NCBI GenBank assembly: GCA_015492645.1
Contig: WGER01000083.1
Coordinates: 1-60,426, forward strand
Length of the DNA stretch: 60,426 bases
Source of the DNA: Nitrospirota bacterium
GTDB taxonomy: Bacteria; Nitrospirota; Thermodesulfovibrionia; Thermodesulfovibrionales; JdFR-85
Direction of reading: 5' to 3'
The notes below the pieces were generated by a model. It saw only the letters and a list, made by a program, of their open reading frames with translations, did not search any database and was not told where the DNA came from. This document shows positions 34,404-45,337 of the stretch, piece by piece; position 1 is the stretch's first letter; the number at the start of each line of letters is the position of its first letter. The translations under genes were made by a program, and so were the position numbers.

Positions 34404-35688
34404 AAATCCCCTTAAACTTGCCCTCATCCTGTCGCTTCCACTAATACTTATACTAACACTCCTGGCATTACTGATCTTTTACTGGGAAAAGAGGGGGATA
34501 GAGGAGATACAGCAGAAGAACATGCGACTCTATGCAAGGTCACTCTATCAGCACATACTCCAGTCGGGTATATGGAGGGGCCCCCACGGCGGATACTTTG
34601 TTGAGGTGACCGAACACCTGCAGCGACCCTCCTCTGTAAGGGTGTCTGTTATGGGAAAGGAGTACGCCAGGGTTGACCCCTCTATCTACAGTGAAAGGAT
34701 AAGGGCACTTACCACAAAAAGGGCTGCCTACAGGTTTCATCTAACGAGTCTGCAGGCCCTGGATACAGACAATAGACCTGATCCATGGGAGACAGAGGCA
34801 TTAAAGGCCTTTACCCTGGGCACTAAGGAAGAAGAGAGCACCACCACCTCTATGAATGGGGTTCAGTATTATCGATACATAGCACCTGTGAGATTGAAGG
34901 GTAGATGCCTGGACTGCCATATCAACCTGAGTGCAGCCCTCAGCATTGATATACCTGTAGATTTTGCCTACAGGATCTACTCAGCCCAGATAAAGAGATC
35001 GGCTATCTCCTTCGCCACATTTGGTCTTGTGATGGTCGGGTTTGTTATGATTCTGACGGTGTTCTTTTCCAAGAGGATCAGTGATAGTTTCCGTGAGATA
35101 AAGAGACTGAATCAGTCACTGCAGGAACTGTCAGCAAGAAACCAGCAGGTCCTTGACAGTATTGTTGATGCCATAATGGTTATAGATGAGGATAACAGGG
35201 TTGTGATGGTTAATCCAAGTTTCACCGAGTTGACGGGCCTTTGTGCAGATGATGTGGTTGGCAGGGATGTGAGTGAATTAGACTCTCCCCTTATCAGACA
35301 GATCGTTACCAGCAGAGACATAAAGGAGATAAAACTGTCAAACAGGTATTATACCCTGAGGGAGGTAGCAGTAACAGATGGAAACAGGAGTTATGGAAGA
35401 CTGGTAATACTTCACGATGTGACGGAGGATAGACTTACTGCTGCAGTTGAGATGGCCGCCTCTGCAGCCCATGAACTCAGGCAACCCCTCTCAATTATCT
35501 TAAATATCGCTGAGATTATCAAGGCAAAGGCAGGCACTGGAGAAGACCATTCAGAGGAGATATCTACTCTTGAAGGGCAGTGTCTGAGGATGAACGAGGT
35601 GATAAAGAAGATGCTCAGGATTGAGCAGTACAGGAAAAGACCATATACCGAACGGTTGAGCATCCTGGATCTGGGTGAAGACAGATGA
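34378..35688 (+). CDS. membrane sensor protein with heme motif, PAS and HisKA domains, no ATPase domain
   Basis: A 436-residue protein. A membrane helix (about 13-33) is followed by an extracytoplasmic sensor region resembling the DUF3365/Tll0287-like domain, ending in RCLDCH (CxxCH, 177-181), a c-type heme attachment motif. A second helix lies at 208-230, then a PAS domain (about 255-350) and a HisKA dimerisation helix with the phospho-acceptor His365 in AASAAHELRQPL. The frame ends about 60 residues later, with no N, G1 or G2 boxes. The next gene starts 46 bases on, so the HATPase domain is truly missing. It may be phosphorylated in trans or act as a non-kinase signalling protein. It overlaps hisG by 26 bases. 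Confidence 0.82.
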   Translation: MRNWLRQPENPLKLALILSLPLILILTLLALLIFYWEKRGIEEIQQKNMRLYARSLYQHILQSGIWRGPHGGYFVEVTEHLQRPSSVRVSVMGKEYARVDPSIYSERIRALTTKRAAYRFHLTSLQALDTDNRPDPWETEALKAFTLGTKEEESTTTSMNGVQYYRYIAPVRLKGRCLDCHINLSAALSIDIPVDFAYRIYSAQIKRSAISFATFGLVMVGFVMILTVFFSKRISDSFREIKRLNQSLQELSARNQQVLDSIVDAIMVIDEDNRVVMVNPSFTELTGLCADDVVGRDVSELDSPLIRQIVTSRDIKEIKLSNRYYTLREVAVTDGNRSYGRLVILHDVTEDRLTAAVEMAASAAHELRQPLSIILNIAEIIKAKAGTGEDHSEEISTLEGQCLRMNEVIKKMLRIEQYRKRPYTERLSILDLGEDR

Positions 35689-35695
35689 CCTGATA

Positions 35696-35725
35696 TTGGC
35701 ATTTTCTCACTGAAAACCTTATAAT
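35696..35725 (+). promoter_or_regulatory. predicted promoter of the symporter gene (near-leaderless)
   Basis: TTGGCA (35696-35701) and a perfect TATAAT (35720-35725) are 18 bases apart. The ATG at 35735 lies only 9 bases after the -10 box, so the mRNA would have almost no leader. No ribosome-binding site is present. Confidence 0.55.
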
Positions 35726-35734
35726 CTCCAGACG

Positions 35735-37093
35735 ATGCAGATACTCCAGGCCCTGACAGAACTGACAGGCAGGATTGCGGGATATGTATGGGGTATCCCT
35801 TCAGTGATACTGTTGGTTGGCACCGGACTGTACTTAACGGTCCGTCTGAGATTTGTGCAGATCAGGGGCTTCAGGCATGCCTTTGAACTCATCTCTGGTC
35901 GGTATGACAGGAAGACAGACCCAGGCGAGGTTACCCATTTTCAGGCACTCTCGGCCGCGCTATCAGCCACTATTGGTACAGGTAATATCGCTGGTGTGGC
36001 TACCGCTATAGCCTTTGGAGGCCCGGGGGCTGTTTTCTGGATGTGGATCACGGCCTTGGTGGGGATGGCAACCAAGTATGCATCATGCAGTCTTGCACTG
36101 AAGTACCGTGAGGTGCATCCGGACGGGGAGGTCTCGGGCGGGCCAATGTATACCCTGAAGAATGGCTTGAATATGAAGTGGCTTGGCACCGCCTTTGCCA
36201 TTTTTACCCTTATAGCATCCTTTGGGATAGGCAATATGGTCCAGGCAAACTCCGTTGTTGATGGAATCAGGTTCATCTTTCCAGGTGTGTACAGGTATCG
36301 TCTCTGGCTGGGCATCCTGATGGCAATTGCTGTTGGCCTCGTGATTATTGGTGGTATAAAGAGAATAGCCACAGTTGCCTCAAGGCTCGTACCCTTTATG
36401 GCAATCGCCTACTGCATGGCAGGACTGATCATAATCCTTACAAACCTGGAAAGGATACCATCTGCCCTTTTTACCATCTTCAACCATGCCCTCAATCCAT
36501 GGGCAGTTGGTGGAGGTGCCATTGGCAGTGCCATCAGATACGGAGTTGCCAGAGGGGTCTTCTCCAATGAGTCAGGCCTCGGCTCTGCACCCATGGCCCA
36601 CGCAGCAGCAAAGACCACAGAACCTGTGAGGGAGGGCCTGGTCGCTATGGTGGGCCCCTTCATTGATACAATAGTGATCTGTTCGATGACCGCCCTTGTA
36701 ATCGTGCTTTCAGGTGCCTGGGGTGATGCAAGGCCTGAAGGGCTCCAGGGTGCCGCCCTTTCTGCCCATGCCTTCCAGCACTTTATTGGTCCATTCGGTT
36801 CATGGGTGGTTGGATTCGGCCTTGTCTTCTTTGCCTACTCTACCCTTATCGCCTGGTCCTACTACGGAGACCGGAGTGCAGAATTCCTCTTCGGACATAG
36901 GGCAGTAATGCCCTATCGGATCATATACACAATCCTTGTGGTAATAGGTGCCTATGTACCTCTGAAACTTGTCTGGAACTTTGCCGACATCGCCAACATG
37001 TTCATGGCAGTACCCAATTTGGTGAGCCTGATACTGCTTGCCAGTACAGTGAGTAATTTAACAGAGGAGTACTTCAGAAGGTATAGACCCTAA
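35735..37093 (+). CDS. alanine/glycine:cation symporter family protein (AgcS/AlsT)
   Basis: Inner-membrane sodium-coupled amino-acid transporter, 452 residues with about 10 helices. Diagnostic segments are LTVRLRFVQIRGFRHAF, FQALSAALSATIGTGNIAGVATAI, GGPGAVFWMWITALVGMATKYA, GGPMYTLKNGL and RGVFSNESGLGSAPMAHAAAKT. The substrate (alanine, glycine or related) is inferred from the family. It is a single-gene unit by spacing, with its own promoter. Confidence 0.93.
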   Translation: MQILQALTELTGRIAGYVWGIPSVILLVGTGLYLTVRLRFVQIRGFRHAFELISGRYDRKTDPGEVTHFQALSAALSATIGTGNIAGVATAIAFGGPGAVFWMWITALVGMATKYASCSLALKYREVHPDGEVSGGPMYTLKNGLNMKWLGTAFAIFTLIASFGIGNMVQANSVVDGIRFIFPGVYRYRLWLGILMAIAVGLVIIGGIKRIATVASRLVPFMAIAYCMAGLIIILTNLERIPSALFTIFNHALNPWAVGGGAIGSAIRYGVARGVFSNESGLGSAPMAHAAAKTTEPVREGLVAMVGPFIDTIVICSMTALVIVLSGAWGDARPEGLQGAALSAHAFQHFIGPFGSWVVGFGLVFFAYSTLIAWSYYGDRSAEFLFGHRAVMPYRIIYTILVVIGAYVPLKLVWNFADIANMFMAVPNLVSLILLASTVSNLTEEYFRRYRP

Positions 37094-37108
37094 AAGGTAA
37101 TAGGAGAT

Positions 37109-37138
37109 TTGACTACTTCCTGCTATAAAAACTATACT
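37109..37138 (+). promoter_or_regulatory. predicted promoter of the MOSC-MogA gene (leaderless)
   Basis: TTGACT (37109-37114) and TATACT (37133-37138) are 18 bases apart, and the ATG at 37146 is 7 bases after the -10 box. Transcription would start at or beside the initiation codon. Confidence 0.55.
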
Positions 37139-37145
37139 AAATTCT

Positions 37146-38066
37146 ATGAGAGGCATTGTGGTCTCCATTAATGTAAGCCCCACAAAGGGCACAAGAAAGA
37201 CCCCGGTAGAGGGAGCCACCCTTGAGGCCAACCATGGGATAACTGGTGATGCCCATGCATCATCTACTTGGCACAGGCAGGTGAGTCTACTTGCCATAGA
37301 GAGTATCAATAAGATGAGAGACCTGGGGCTTGAGGTCGGTCCAGGAGATTTTGCAGAAAACATCACCACAAAGGGAATTGATCTCCTGAGTCTCCCCATC
37401 GGCACAAGATTAAGGATAGGAGATGCAGAGGTGGAGGTCTCACAGATAGGTAAGAGATGTCACAGCCGTTGCAACATCTACTACCAGGCAGGAGACTGCG
37501 TGATGCCACGAGAGGGGATCTTTGTTAAGGTCCTGAAGGGTGGGGAGATAAAGGTTGGAGACCCTATAGAGGTCCTTAACTATGCCATCACCTTTGCGGT
37601 GATCACAATGAGTGACAGGGGCGCATCAGGACTCAGAGAGGACAAAAGTGGTAGACTCCTGAAGGAATACCTTGAGGAGAGAGGATATCAATGCCTTGAT
37701 TACAGAATACTCCCTGACGAGTGGGGGCCTCTGAGGGAGGCCCTGCTTGAACTCTCAGAAAGGGTTGACCTTGTGGTGACCAATGGAGGGACCGGGCTCT
37801 CTCCGAGAGACATAACACCTGATGTGACGCTGGAGGTTATAGAACGGGAGGTACCGGGCATAGCAGAGGCATTAAGGGCAGAGGGTATGAAGAAGACGCC
37901 CAGGGCAATGCTATCAAGAGGGGTGGCAGGAATAAAGGGGAGGTGCCTCATAGTGAATCTTCCGGGCAGTCCAAAGGCGGTACAGGAATCCCTCGATGTA
38001 CTGGTAGAGGTGCTGCCCCATGCAATAGAAAAGATTAAGGGTTCAGAAAAGGAGTGTGCAAGATGA
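37146..38066 (+). CDS. MOSC domain fused to MogA-type molybdopterin adenylyltransferase
   Basis: A 306-residue fusion. Residues 1-145 form a MOSC domain: GITGDAHAS, RQVSLLAIESI, GDFAENITTKGI and the conserved cysteine region GKRCHSRC. Residues 150-306 form a MoaB/MogA domain: FAVITMSDRGASG, the nucleotide loop TNGGTGLSPRDITPDVT and the closing LIVNLPGSPKAV. MogA adenylylates molybdopterin before metal insertion; MOSC domains handle sulfur in molybdenum-cofactor enzymes. Such fusions occur in several anaerobic lineages. It overlaps ccdA by ATGA, linking cofactor assembly with thiol chemistry. Confidence 0.9.
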   Translation: MRGIVVSINVSPTKGTRKTPVEGATLEANHGITGDAHASSTWHRQVSLLAIESINKMRDLGLEVGPGDFAENITTKGIDLLSLPIGTRLRIGDAEVEVSQIGKRCHSRCNIYYQAGDCVMPREGIFVKVLKGGEIKVGDPIEVLNYAITFAVITMSDRGASGLREDKSGRLLKEYLEERGYQCLDYRILPDEWGPLREALLELSERVDLVVTNGGTGLSPRDITPDVTLEVIEREVPGIAEALRAEGMKKTPRAMLSRGVAGIKGRCLIVNLPGSPKAVQESLDVLVEVLPHAIEKIKGSEKECAR

Positions 38067-38788
38067 AGACAGATATAAGTTATCCCATAGCATTTATAGC
38101 AGGCATGGCCTCATTCCTGTCTCCCTGTGTACTGCCATTGGTCCCGTCCTATGTCACCTTCATAACAGGCCTGTCTTTTGAGGACCTTACATCTCAAGAG
38201 GACAGACGAAGGGTGAGGTTTCTCACACTCACAAACTCCCTCTCCTTTATACTCGGGTTTTCCTTCGTCTTTATACTCCTTGGAGCCTCTTCATCCCTGG
38301 TGGGCAGGCTCTTCTTTCAATATCAGGACGTGATAAGGATAGCAGGTGGAATACTCATAATCATATTCGGACTCTTCATTTCTGGAATCCTGAAACTTGA
38401 CTTCCTGATGAAGGAAAGAAAACTCCACCTGAGCGGAAAACCCACTGGCTACATAGGTAGTTTCTTTGTGGGGATGGCCTTCGCCGCAGGGTGGACTCCC
38501 TGTATAGGTCCGATTCTGGGCAGTATACTGGTGATGGCGAGCACAAAGGGCTCTGCCTCCTATGGATTGAAACTCCTTTCTGTTTATTCCCTTGGCCTCG
38601 GGATACCCTTCCTCCTTTCCGCCCTCGCCATAAACACCTTTCTCAGTTACTCCCGCAGGCTCCTCAAGTACATCAGGATTATCATGTTCATCAGCGGTCT
38701 GATCCTGGTTGCCTTTGGTGTACTGTTACTCACTAACAGGGTCTCTGACCTGACAGCCCTTATGCCTGACCTCGGTTTAAAATTCTGA
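38063..38788 (+). CDS. ccdA: cytochrome c biogenesis protein CcdA
   Basis: Inner-membrane thiol-disulfide transporter, 241 residues with six hydrophobic helices. It carries the paired active cysteines in SPCVLPLVPSY (helix 1) and WTPCIGPILGS (helix 4). It passes reducing equivalents to periplasmic thioredoxins for cytochrome c maturation. ATG 38063 overlaps the previous stop; GTG 38054 is in frame. The heme motif of the sensor protein at 34378 implies c-type cytochromes in this organism. Confidence 0.94.
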   Translation: MKTDISYPIAFIAGMASFLSPCVLPLVPSYVTFITGLSFEDLTSQEDRRRVRFLTLTNSLSFILGFSFVFILLGASSSLVGRLFFQYQDVIRIAGGILIIIFGLFISGILKLDFLMKERKLHLSGKPTGYIGSFFVGMAFAAGWTPCIGPILGSILVMASTKGSASYGLKLLSVYSLGLGIPFLLSALAINTFLSYSRRLLKYIRIIMFISGLILVAFGVLLLTNRVSDLTALMPDLGLKF

Positions 38789-38877
38789 GAGTCTCCTTGT
38801 CTGACCCAGAAGAGTCCAGGAGTGTCTCCCTGTTAGATAACACCTTCACGGACTTTTTTCTGATCTAATGCGGAGTC

Positions 38878-38906
38878 TTGACTTTTCATATTAACATATG
38901 TTTATA
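38878..38906 (+). promoter_or_regulatory. predicted promoter and ArsR operator of the efflux operon
   Basis: TTGACT (38878-38883) and TTTATA (38901-38906) are 17 bases apart. The spacer holds the palindrome AACATATGTT (38893-38902) within a longer imperfect AT-rich inverted repeat, the usual form and place for an ArsR/SmtB operator that blocks RNA polymerase. The arsR ATG lies 7 bases after the -10 box, so the transcript would be leaderless. Confidence 0.6.
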
Positions 38907-38913
38907 TATAAAT

Positions 38914-39312
38914 ATGACTAAATGGATTGAGATACTCAAGGCAGTGGCAGATCCTCTGAGGTTGAGGCTACTTTTAGTGCTCACGGAGAAGGAGATGTGT
39001 GTCTGTCAGATGATGGCAGTGCTGGGTGTGTCACAGCCAATGGTCTCAAGGTCTCTGTCAATACTTCAGAGGGCGGGGCTGTTAAAAGACCGGAAAGAAA
39101 AGAAACTGCGGTTTTACAGGATAAATGAAGATATGGATAGGGAGATGAAGAGGTTTGTAAAACTCCTGAAGGAGGCATTATGGGATGACAGGACCTTTGT
39201 CAGAGATCGCAAGATGATAGTGGAATGTACAGAGTTCCAGAAAAGGACAGGCCGTTGTGATATGAAGGCATTTGAGGAATTCATGAAAAAGATAAAGGGA
39301 GGCAAGGTATGA
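38914..39312 (+). CDS. ArsR/SmtB-family metal- or thiol-responsive repressor
   Basis: Winged-helix repressor of 132 residues. It opens MTKWIEILKAVADPLRLRLL, carries EMCVCQMM, equivalent to the ELCVCDL As/Sb-sensing motif in helix alpha-3, and the recognition helix SQPMVSRSLSILQRAGLL with KLRFYRIN in the wing. Two more cysteines (ECTEF and RCDMK) lie in the C-terminal helix. It probably represses the operon it heads. The inducer may be As(III)/Sb(III) or a reactive sulfur species. ATG 38914 is chosen because sequence upstream is promoter. Its stop overlaps the next ATG. Confidence 0.88.
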   Translation: MTKWIEILKAVADPLRLRLLLVLTEKEMCVCQMMAVLGVSQPMVSRSLSILQRAGLLKDRKEKKLRFYRINEDMDREMKRFVKLLKEALWDDRTFVRDRKMIVECTEFQKRTGRCDMKAFEEFMKKIKGGKV

Positions 39313-40637
39313 AAAAACTGGCTTTGGTGCTGGCAGCAATTTTTATTCTGCCAACTGCAGTCTCTGCTGGACAGGTTACACTCCGGCAGGCAGTAGAGGA
39401 GGCCCTCCGAAACAACCCTATGCTTCAGGCCTCTGAGCTCCAGACAGAGGCCACGAAAGAGAAGGCCCGGGAGACACTGAGACACTACTATCCAAAGGTC
39501 ACCCTTGAGGAGAGGTTCCTCAGGACCGACAATCCTACATATGCCTTTATGGCAAAACTCAATCAGGAGAGGTTTACCCTTCAGGACTTTCAGATTGACA
39601 GACTGAACTCCCCAGAGCCCCAGAACGATTTTCAGGGCAGTATAAAAATAGAGCAACCCATCTTTATACCCAGATTGATTTACGGGATAAAGGCCTCCAG
39701 GAAGGCTGCAAAGGCAGCAGAGATTCAACACGAAAGGACAAAGGAGACGATTGTGAAAGAGACCGTTCGGGCATACCTTGGTGTCCTGACAGCGAGGGCG
39801 TATCTGGAGGCAGCCCATAAGACCTTGGAAGATACCAAAGAGAATCTGAGAATTGCCACATTGATGTATGAAAAGGGCCTCGGGCTCCTGTCTGACAAAC
39901 TGAGGGCTGCCTCTGCCGTAAAGAAGGCAGAGGCGATGGTGGTTGAGGCAGAAAAGAACCTTGCCCTTGCCAGAAGGGGCCTTGCCCTTATGATGGGGCG
40001 TGATGAACCTGTAGATGTAGAGGACTCCTGGCCGGAGTTCGTTGTTGATGATATCTCCTTTTACAAGAAGGTCTATACTGAGAGGGCAGACCTCAGGGCA
40101 CTCAGGAGGAAGGCCGAATCTGCTGAGGCTGTATTGAAGGTGGAAAGGTCCTCCTTCTGGCCAGAGATTGGTATGGTCGGTACTTACCAGTTCAATGACC
40201 ACAACTCACCATTCACCTCTGAAGGGCAGAGTTACATGATAATGGCCTTTTTAAGATGGAATCTCTTTGACCCAACCTTAGGACCCAGAAAGGCCAGGGC
40301 AGAGGCCGAATTGAATGCCGTAAAGAAGGCCATAGAGGCCAAGACCCTTGAGGCAGGATTTGACCTTCAGAAGGCATATCTCGATGTAAGGGCCAGGGGT
40401 AAGGCACTTGAACTGGCCAGGACAGAACTCGCCTCTGCAGAAGAGGCCCTGAGACTCGTGAGACTGAGATATAAAAACTCTCTTTCTCCTCTGGTTGATC
40501 TGCTCAATGCTGAGGCCGCCCTTGAGGCCGCCAGGGCAAAGGTTATTCAGGCCGAGAATGATTACCGCACAGCAATTATAGAAGTATATTATCAGGCAGG
40601 GATACTTCTGTCACAGATTAGGCAGATTGAAAAATAA
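39309..40637 (+). CDS. TolC-family outer-membrane efflux protein
   Basis: Outer-membrane channel of a tripartite pump, 442 residues with a signal peptide (KKLALVLAAIFILPTAVSA). Two TolC repeats of long heptad-like helices are visible. The first starts LRQAVEEALRNNPMLQASEL and the second includes AEAELNAVKKAIEAKTLEAG and YKNSLSPLVDLLNAEAALEAAR. It overlaps the arsR stop (ATGA) and precedes the adaptor by 12 bases, so it belongs to the arsR operon. Confidence 0.92.
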   Translation: MKKLALVLAAIFILPTAVSAGQVTLRQAVEEALRNNPMLQASELQTEATKEKARETLRHYYPKVTLEERFLRTDNPTYAFMAKLNQERFTLQDFQIDRLNSPEPQNDFQGSIKIEQPIFIPRLIYGIKASRKAAKAAEIQHERTKETIVKETVRAYLGVLTARAYLEAAHKTLEDTKENLRIATLMYEKGLGLLSDKLRAASAVKKAEAMVVEAEKNLALARRGLALMMGRDEPVDVEDSWPEFVVDDISFYKKVYTERADLRALRRKAESAEAVLKVERSSFWPEIGMVGTYQFNDHNSPFTSEGQSYMIMAFLRWNLFDPTLGPRKARAEAELNAVKKAIEAKTLEAGFDLQKAYLDVRARGKALELARTELASAEEALRLVRLRYKNSLSPLVDLLNAEAALEAARAKVIQAENDYRTAIIEVYYQAGILLSQIRQIEK

Positions 40638-40649
40638 AGGAGGTCAATG

Positions 40650-41759
40650 ATGAAAAAAAAGATACTGACAGTCATGTCATCAATACTTTTAGTCCTTGTC
40701 TCCTGTAAGGCACAGGAGACTGAAACACACCTTCAACAGGTCAAGGTTGTAACAGGTGTTAAGACATCAATGCCTGTGGTCAAGACAGTAACAGAGTTTT
40801 ACGAAACCACAGGTTTTGTGAAGGCCAGAAACACCTCCATTGTCTCAGCCAAGGTGATGGGAACAGTGGATGAGATTTATGTGAAAGAGGGTGAGTGGGT
40901 GAAGAAGGGAGACCCCCTGCTCAGGATCAACTCCCCTGAGATTGAGGCGAAGGTCCGTCAGGCAGAAGAGGCGGTGGAGGAGGCCAAGAGGGCCGTGGAA
41001 ATGGCAGAGAAGCAGAAGGCCCTTGCGGAGGTAACCCACAGGAGGTACGAAGCCCTTTATAGAGAAAACGCGATATCACAGCAGGAGTTTGACCAGATAA
41101 AGACCAAAAGAGATGTAGCAACTCTACAGTATGAAATGGCCCTGAAATCCCTCCAGAGGGCAGAGGCGGCACTTCAGGAGGCCATGGCATACAGGGGTTA
41201 TACAGTGGTCACTGCACCTCAGGATGGAAGGATTGCAGAAAAAAAGATAGACATCGGGACCATGGCTGCACCTGGTATGCCCCTTTTTGTGCTTGAAGAA
41301 TCACATTACCAGGTGGTCTTTTCTGTTGATGAATCCCTTGCCGGTAAGATAAGGACAGGTAAAGAAATAGAGGTATCAGTGAGGGCCATTGGATACACTG
41401 CAAAGGTGAAGATTTCAGAGGTGACCCCTCAGGTGGACCCGATGACAAGGACATTCAGTGTGAAGGCCCTTCTGCCTGAGATTGATGGTCTGAGAGGTGG
41501 CCTTTATGCTGAGGTGAAGGTCCCTGTGGGCCAGATCAAGAGACTTCTGATCCCAGAGACTGCCCTATTTCAATGGGGAGCCCTCGAGGCTGTCTATGTG
41601 GTGGACAGGGAAAAGATCGTGCACCTGAGACTCGTAAAGACCGGAAAGGCAGACGGACAGTATGTGGAGGTCCTGTCTGGACTTGAACCAGAAGAGGAGA
41701 TAGTGGTAGAAGGCACGGAAGTGCTCAAAGATGGTGTAAGAGTTGGAAGGAGGCCATAG
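40650..41759 (+). CDS. RND efflux periplasmic adaptor (HlyD/MFP family) lipoprotein
   Basis: Membrane-fusion protein, 369 residues. The N-terminus is a lipoprotein signal with lipobox LVSC (about residues 18-21). A lipoyl half-motif (TSIVSAKVMGTVDEIYVKEG), an alpha-hairpin (about 85-160) and a second lipoyl half (TAPQDGRIAEKKIDIGTMA) are followed by beta-barrel and proximal domains. It bridges the RND pump and the TolC channel. AAGGAGG (40637-40643) favours the second of two consecutive ATGs. The next gene begins directly after its stop. Confidence 0.92.
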   Translation: MKKKILTVMSSILLVLVSCKAQETETHLQQVKVVTGVKTSMPVVKTVTEFYETTGFVKARNTSIVSAKVMGTVDEIYVKEGEWVKKGDPLLRINSPEIEAKVRQAEEAVEEAKRAVEMAEKQKALAEVTHRRYEALYRENAISQQEFDQIKTKRDVATLQYEMALKSLQRAEAALQEAMAYRGYTVVTAPQDGRIAEKKIDIGTMAAPGMPLFVLEESHYQVVFSVDESLAGKIRTGKEIEVSVRAIGYTAKVKISEVTPQVDPMTRTFSVKALLPEIDGLRGGLYAEVKVPVGQIKRLLIPETALFQWGALEAVYVVDREKIVHLRLVKTGKADGQYVEVLSGLEPEEEIVVEGTEVLKDGVRVGRRP

Positions 41760-44960
<3,201 letters not shown>

Positions 44961-44965
44961 ATGAA

Positions 44966-44992
44966 ATCCTTGCACGTCGTAAGTGCAAGGAT
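44966..44992 (+). repeat. hairpin after the RND gene, first of an inverted pair
   Basis: ATCCTTGCAC-gtcgtaa-GTGCAAGGAT, a 10-bp stem with a 7-base loop. The entire 27-base unit is repeated as its exact reverse complement inside the terminator at 45254-45294, with the DUF2892 gene between. It probably attenuates transcription or protects the long upstream mRNA. Confidence 0.7.
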
Positions 44993-45015
44993 AAGATATA
45001 CGGGAGGTGAAGAAG

Positions 45016-45252
45016 ATGTATATAGCAAAAAAGGATAGTTGGTATCTGGAAAGGGTCGTCTGGCTCGTTGCAGGGGTCTTCACCCTGACGGGAACCCTAC
45101 TTGCGGCAGTACACAGCAAATACTGGCTCATACTGACAGGGCTTGTGGGTGTGAACCTCATAATATTTGCCACCACAGGCTTCTGCCTCATGGCCAACAT
45201 CCTTTACAAACTGGGCTTCAGGCCTGCGATAAAGAGAGATAGCAGCGCATAA
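45016..45252 (+). CDS. DUF2892 (YgaP-type transmembrane) protein
   Basis: A 78-residue membrane protein with two hydrophobic segments (about 12-32 and 37-60). The pattern WYLERVVWLVAGVFTLTGTLLA, then TGLVGVNLIIFATTGFCLMANILYKLG, is that of DUF2892 proteins. The family often ends with a conserved Cys in this FCLM context and is frequently found with rhodaneses, sulfide-oxidising genes and ArsR-type regulators. ATG 45016 has GGGAGG 8 bases upstream. It is the last gene of the efflux operon and sits between two inverted hairpins. Confidence 0.8.
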   Translation: MYIAKKDSWYLERVVWLVAGVFTLTGTLLAAVHSKYWLILTGLVGVNLIIFATTGFCLMANILYKLGFRPAIKRDSSA

Positions 45253-45253
45253 A

Positions 45254-45294
45254 GTGAAAAATCCTTGCACTTACGACGTGCAAGGATTTTTCAC
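45254..45294 (+). terminator. strong bidirectional terminator-like hairpin
   Basis: GTGAAAAATCCTTGCAC-ttacgac-GTGCAAGGATTTTTCAC is a perfect 17-bp stem with a 7-base loop, one base after the DUF2892 stop. The ATTTTT tract inside the 3' arm and AAAAAT in the 5' arm allow termination in both directions. It embeds a reverse-complement copy of the hairpin at 44966-44992. Confidence 0.8.
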
Positions 45295-45300
45295 GCCCTT

Positions 45301-45330
45301 TTGAAGCAACTCTGATGGTTCAGTTAAAAT
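45301..45330 (+). promoter_or_regulatory. predicted promoter of the sulfur-carrier/TtuA gene (leaderless)
   Basis: TTGAAG (45301-45306) and TAAAAT (45325-45330) are 18 bases apart; the ATG at 45338 is 7 bases after the -10 box. The 3-7 bases upstream of the ATG contain no ribosome-binding site. Confidence 0.5.
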
Positions 45331-45337
45331 AGTAATC

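Noticed and set aside
34378-35734. Frameshift hiding the ATPase domain of the sensor kinase
   Set aside because: Only 46 bases separate the stop from the next gene, and none of the frames there encodes N or G box sequences.
39114-40202. A 362-codon minus-strand open frame opposite the TolC-type gene
   Set aside because: It lies entirely antisense to arsR and the TolC gene, shows no recognisable domain or ribosome-binding site, and its cysteine/leucine-rich translation looks like a frame shadow.
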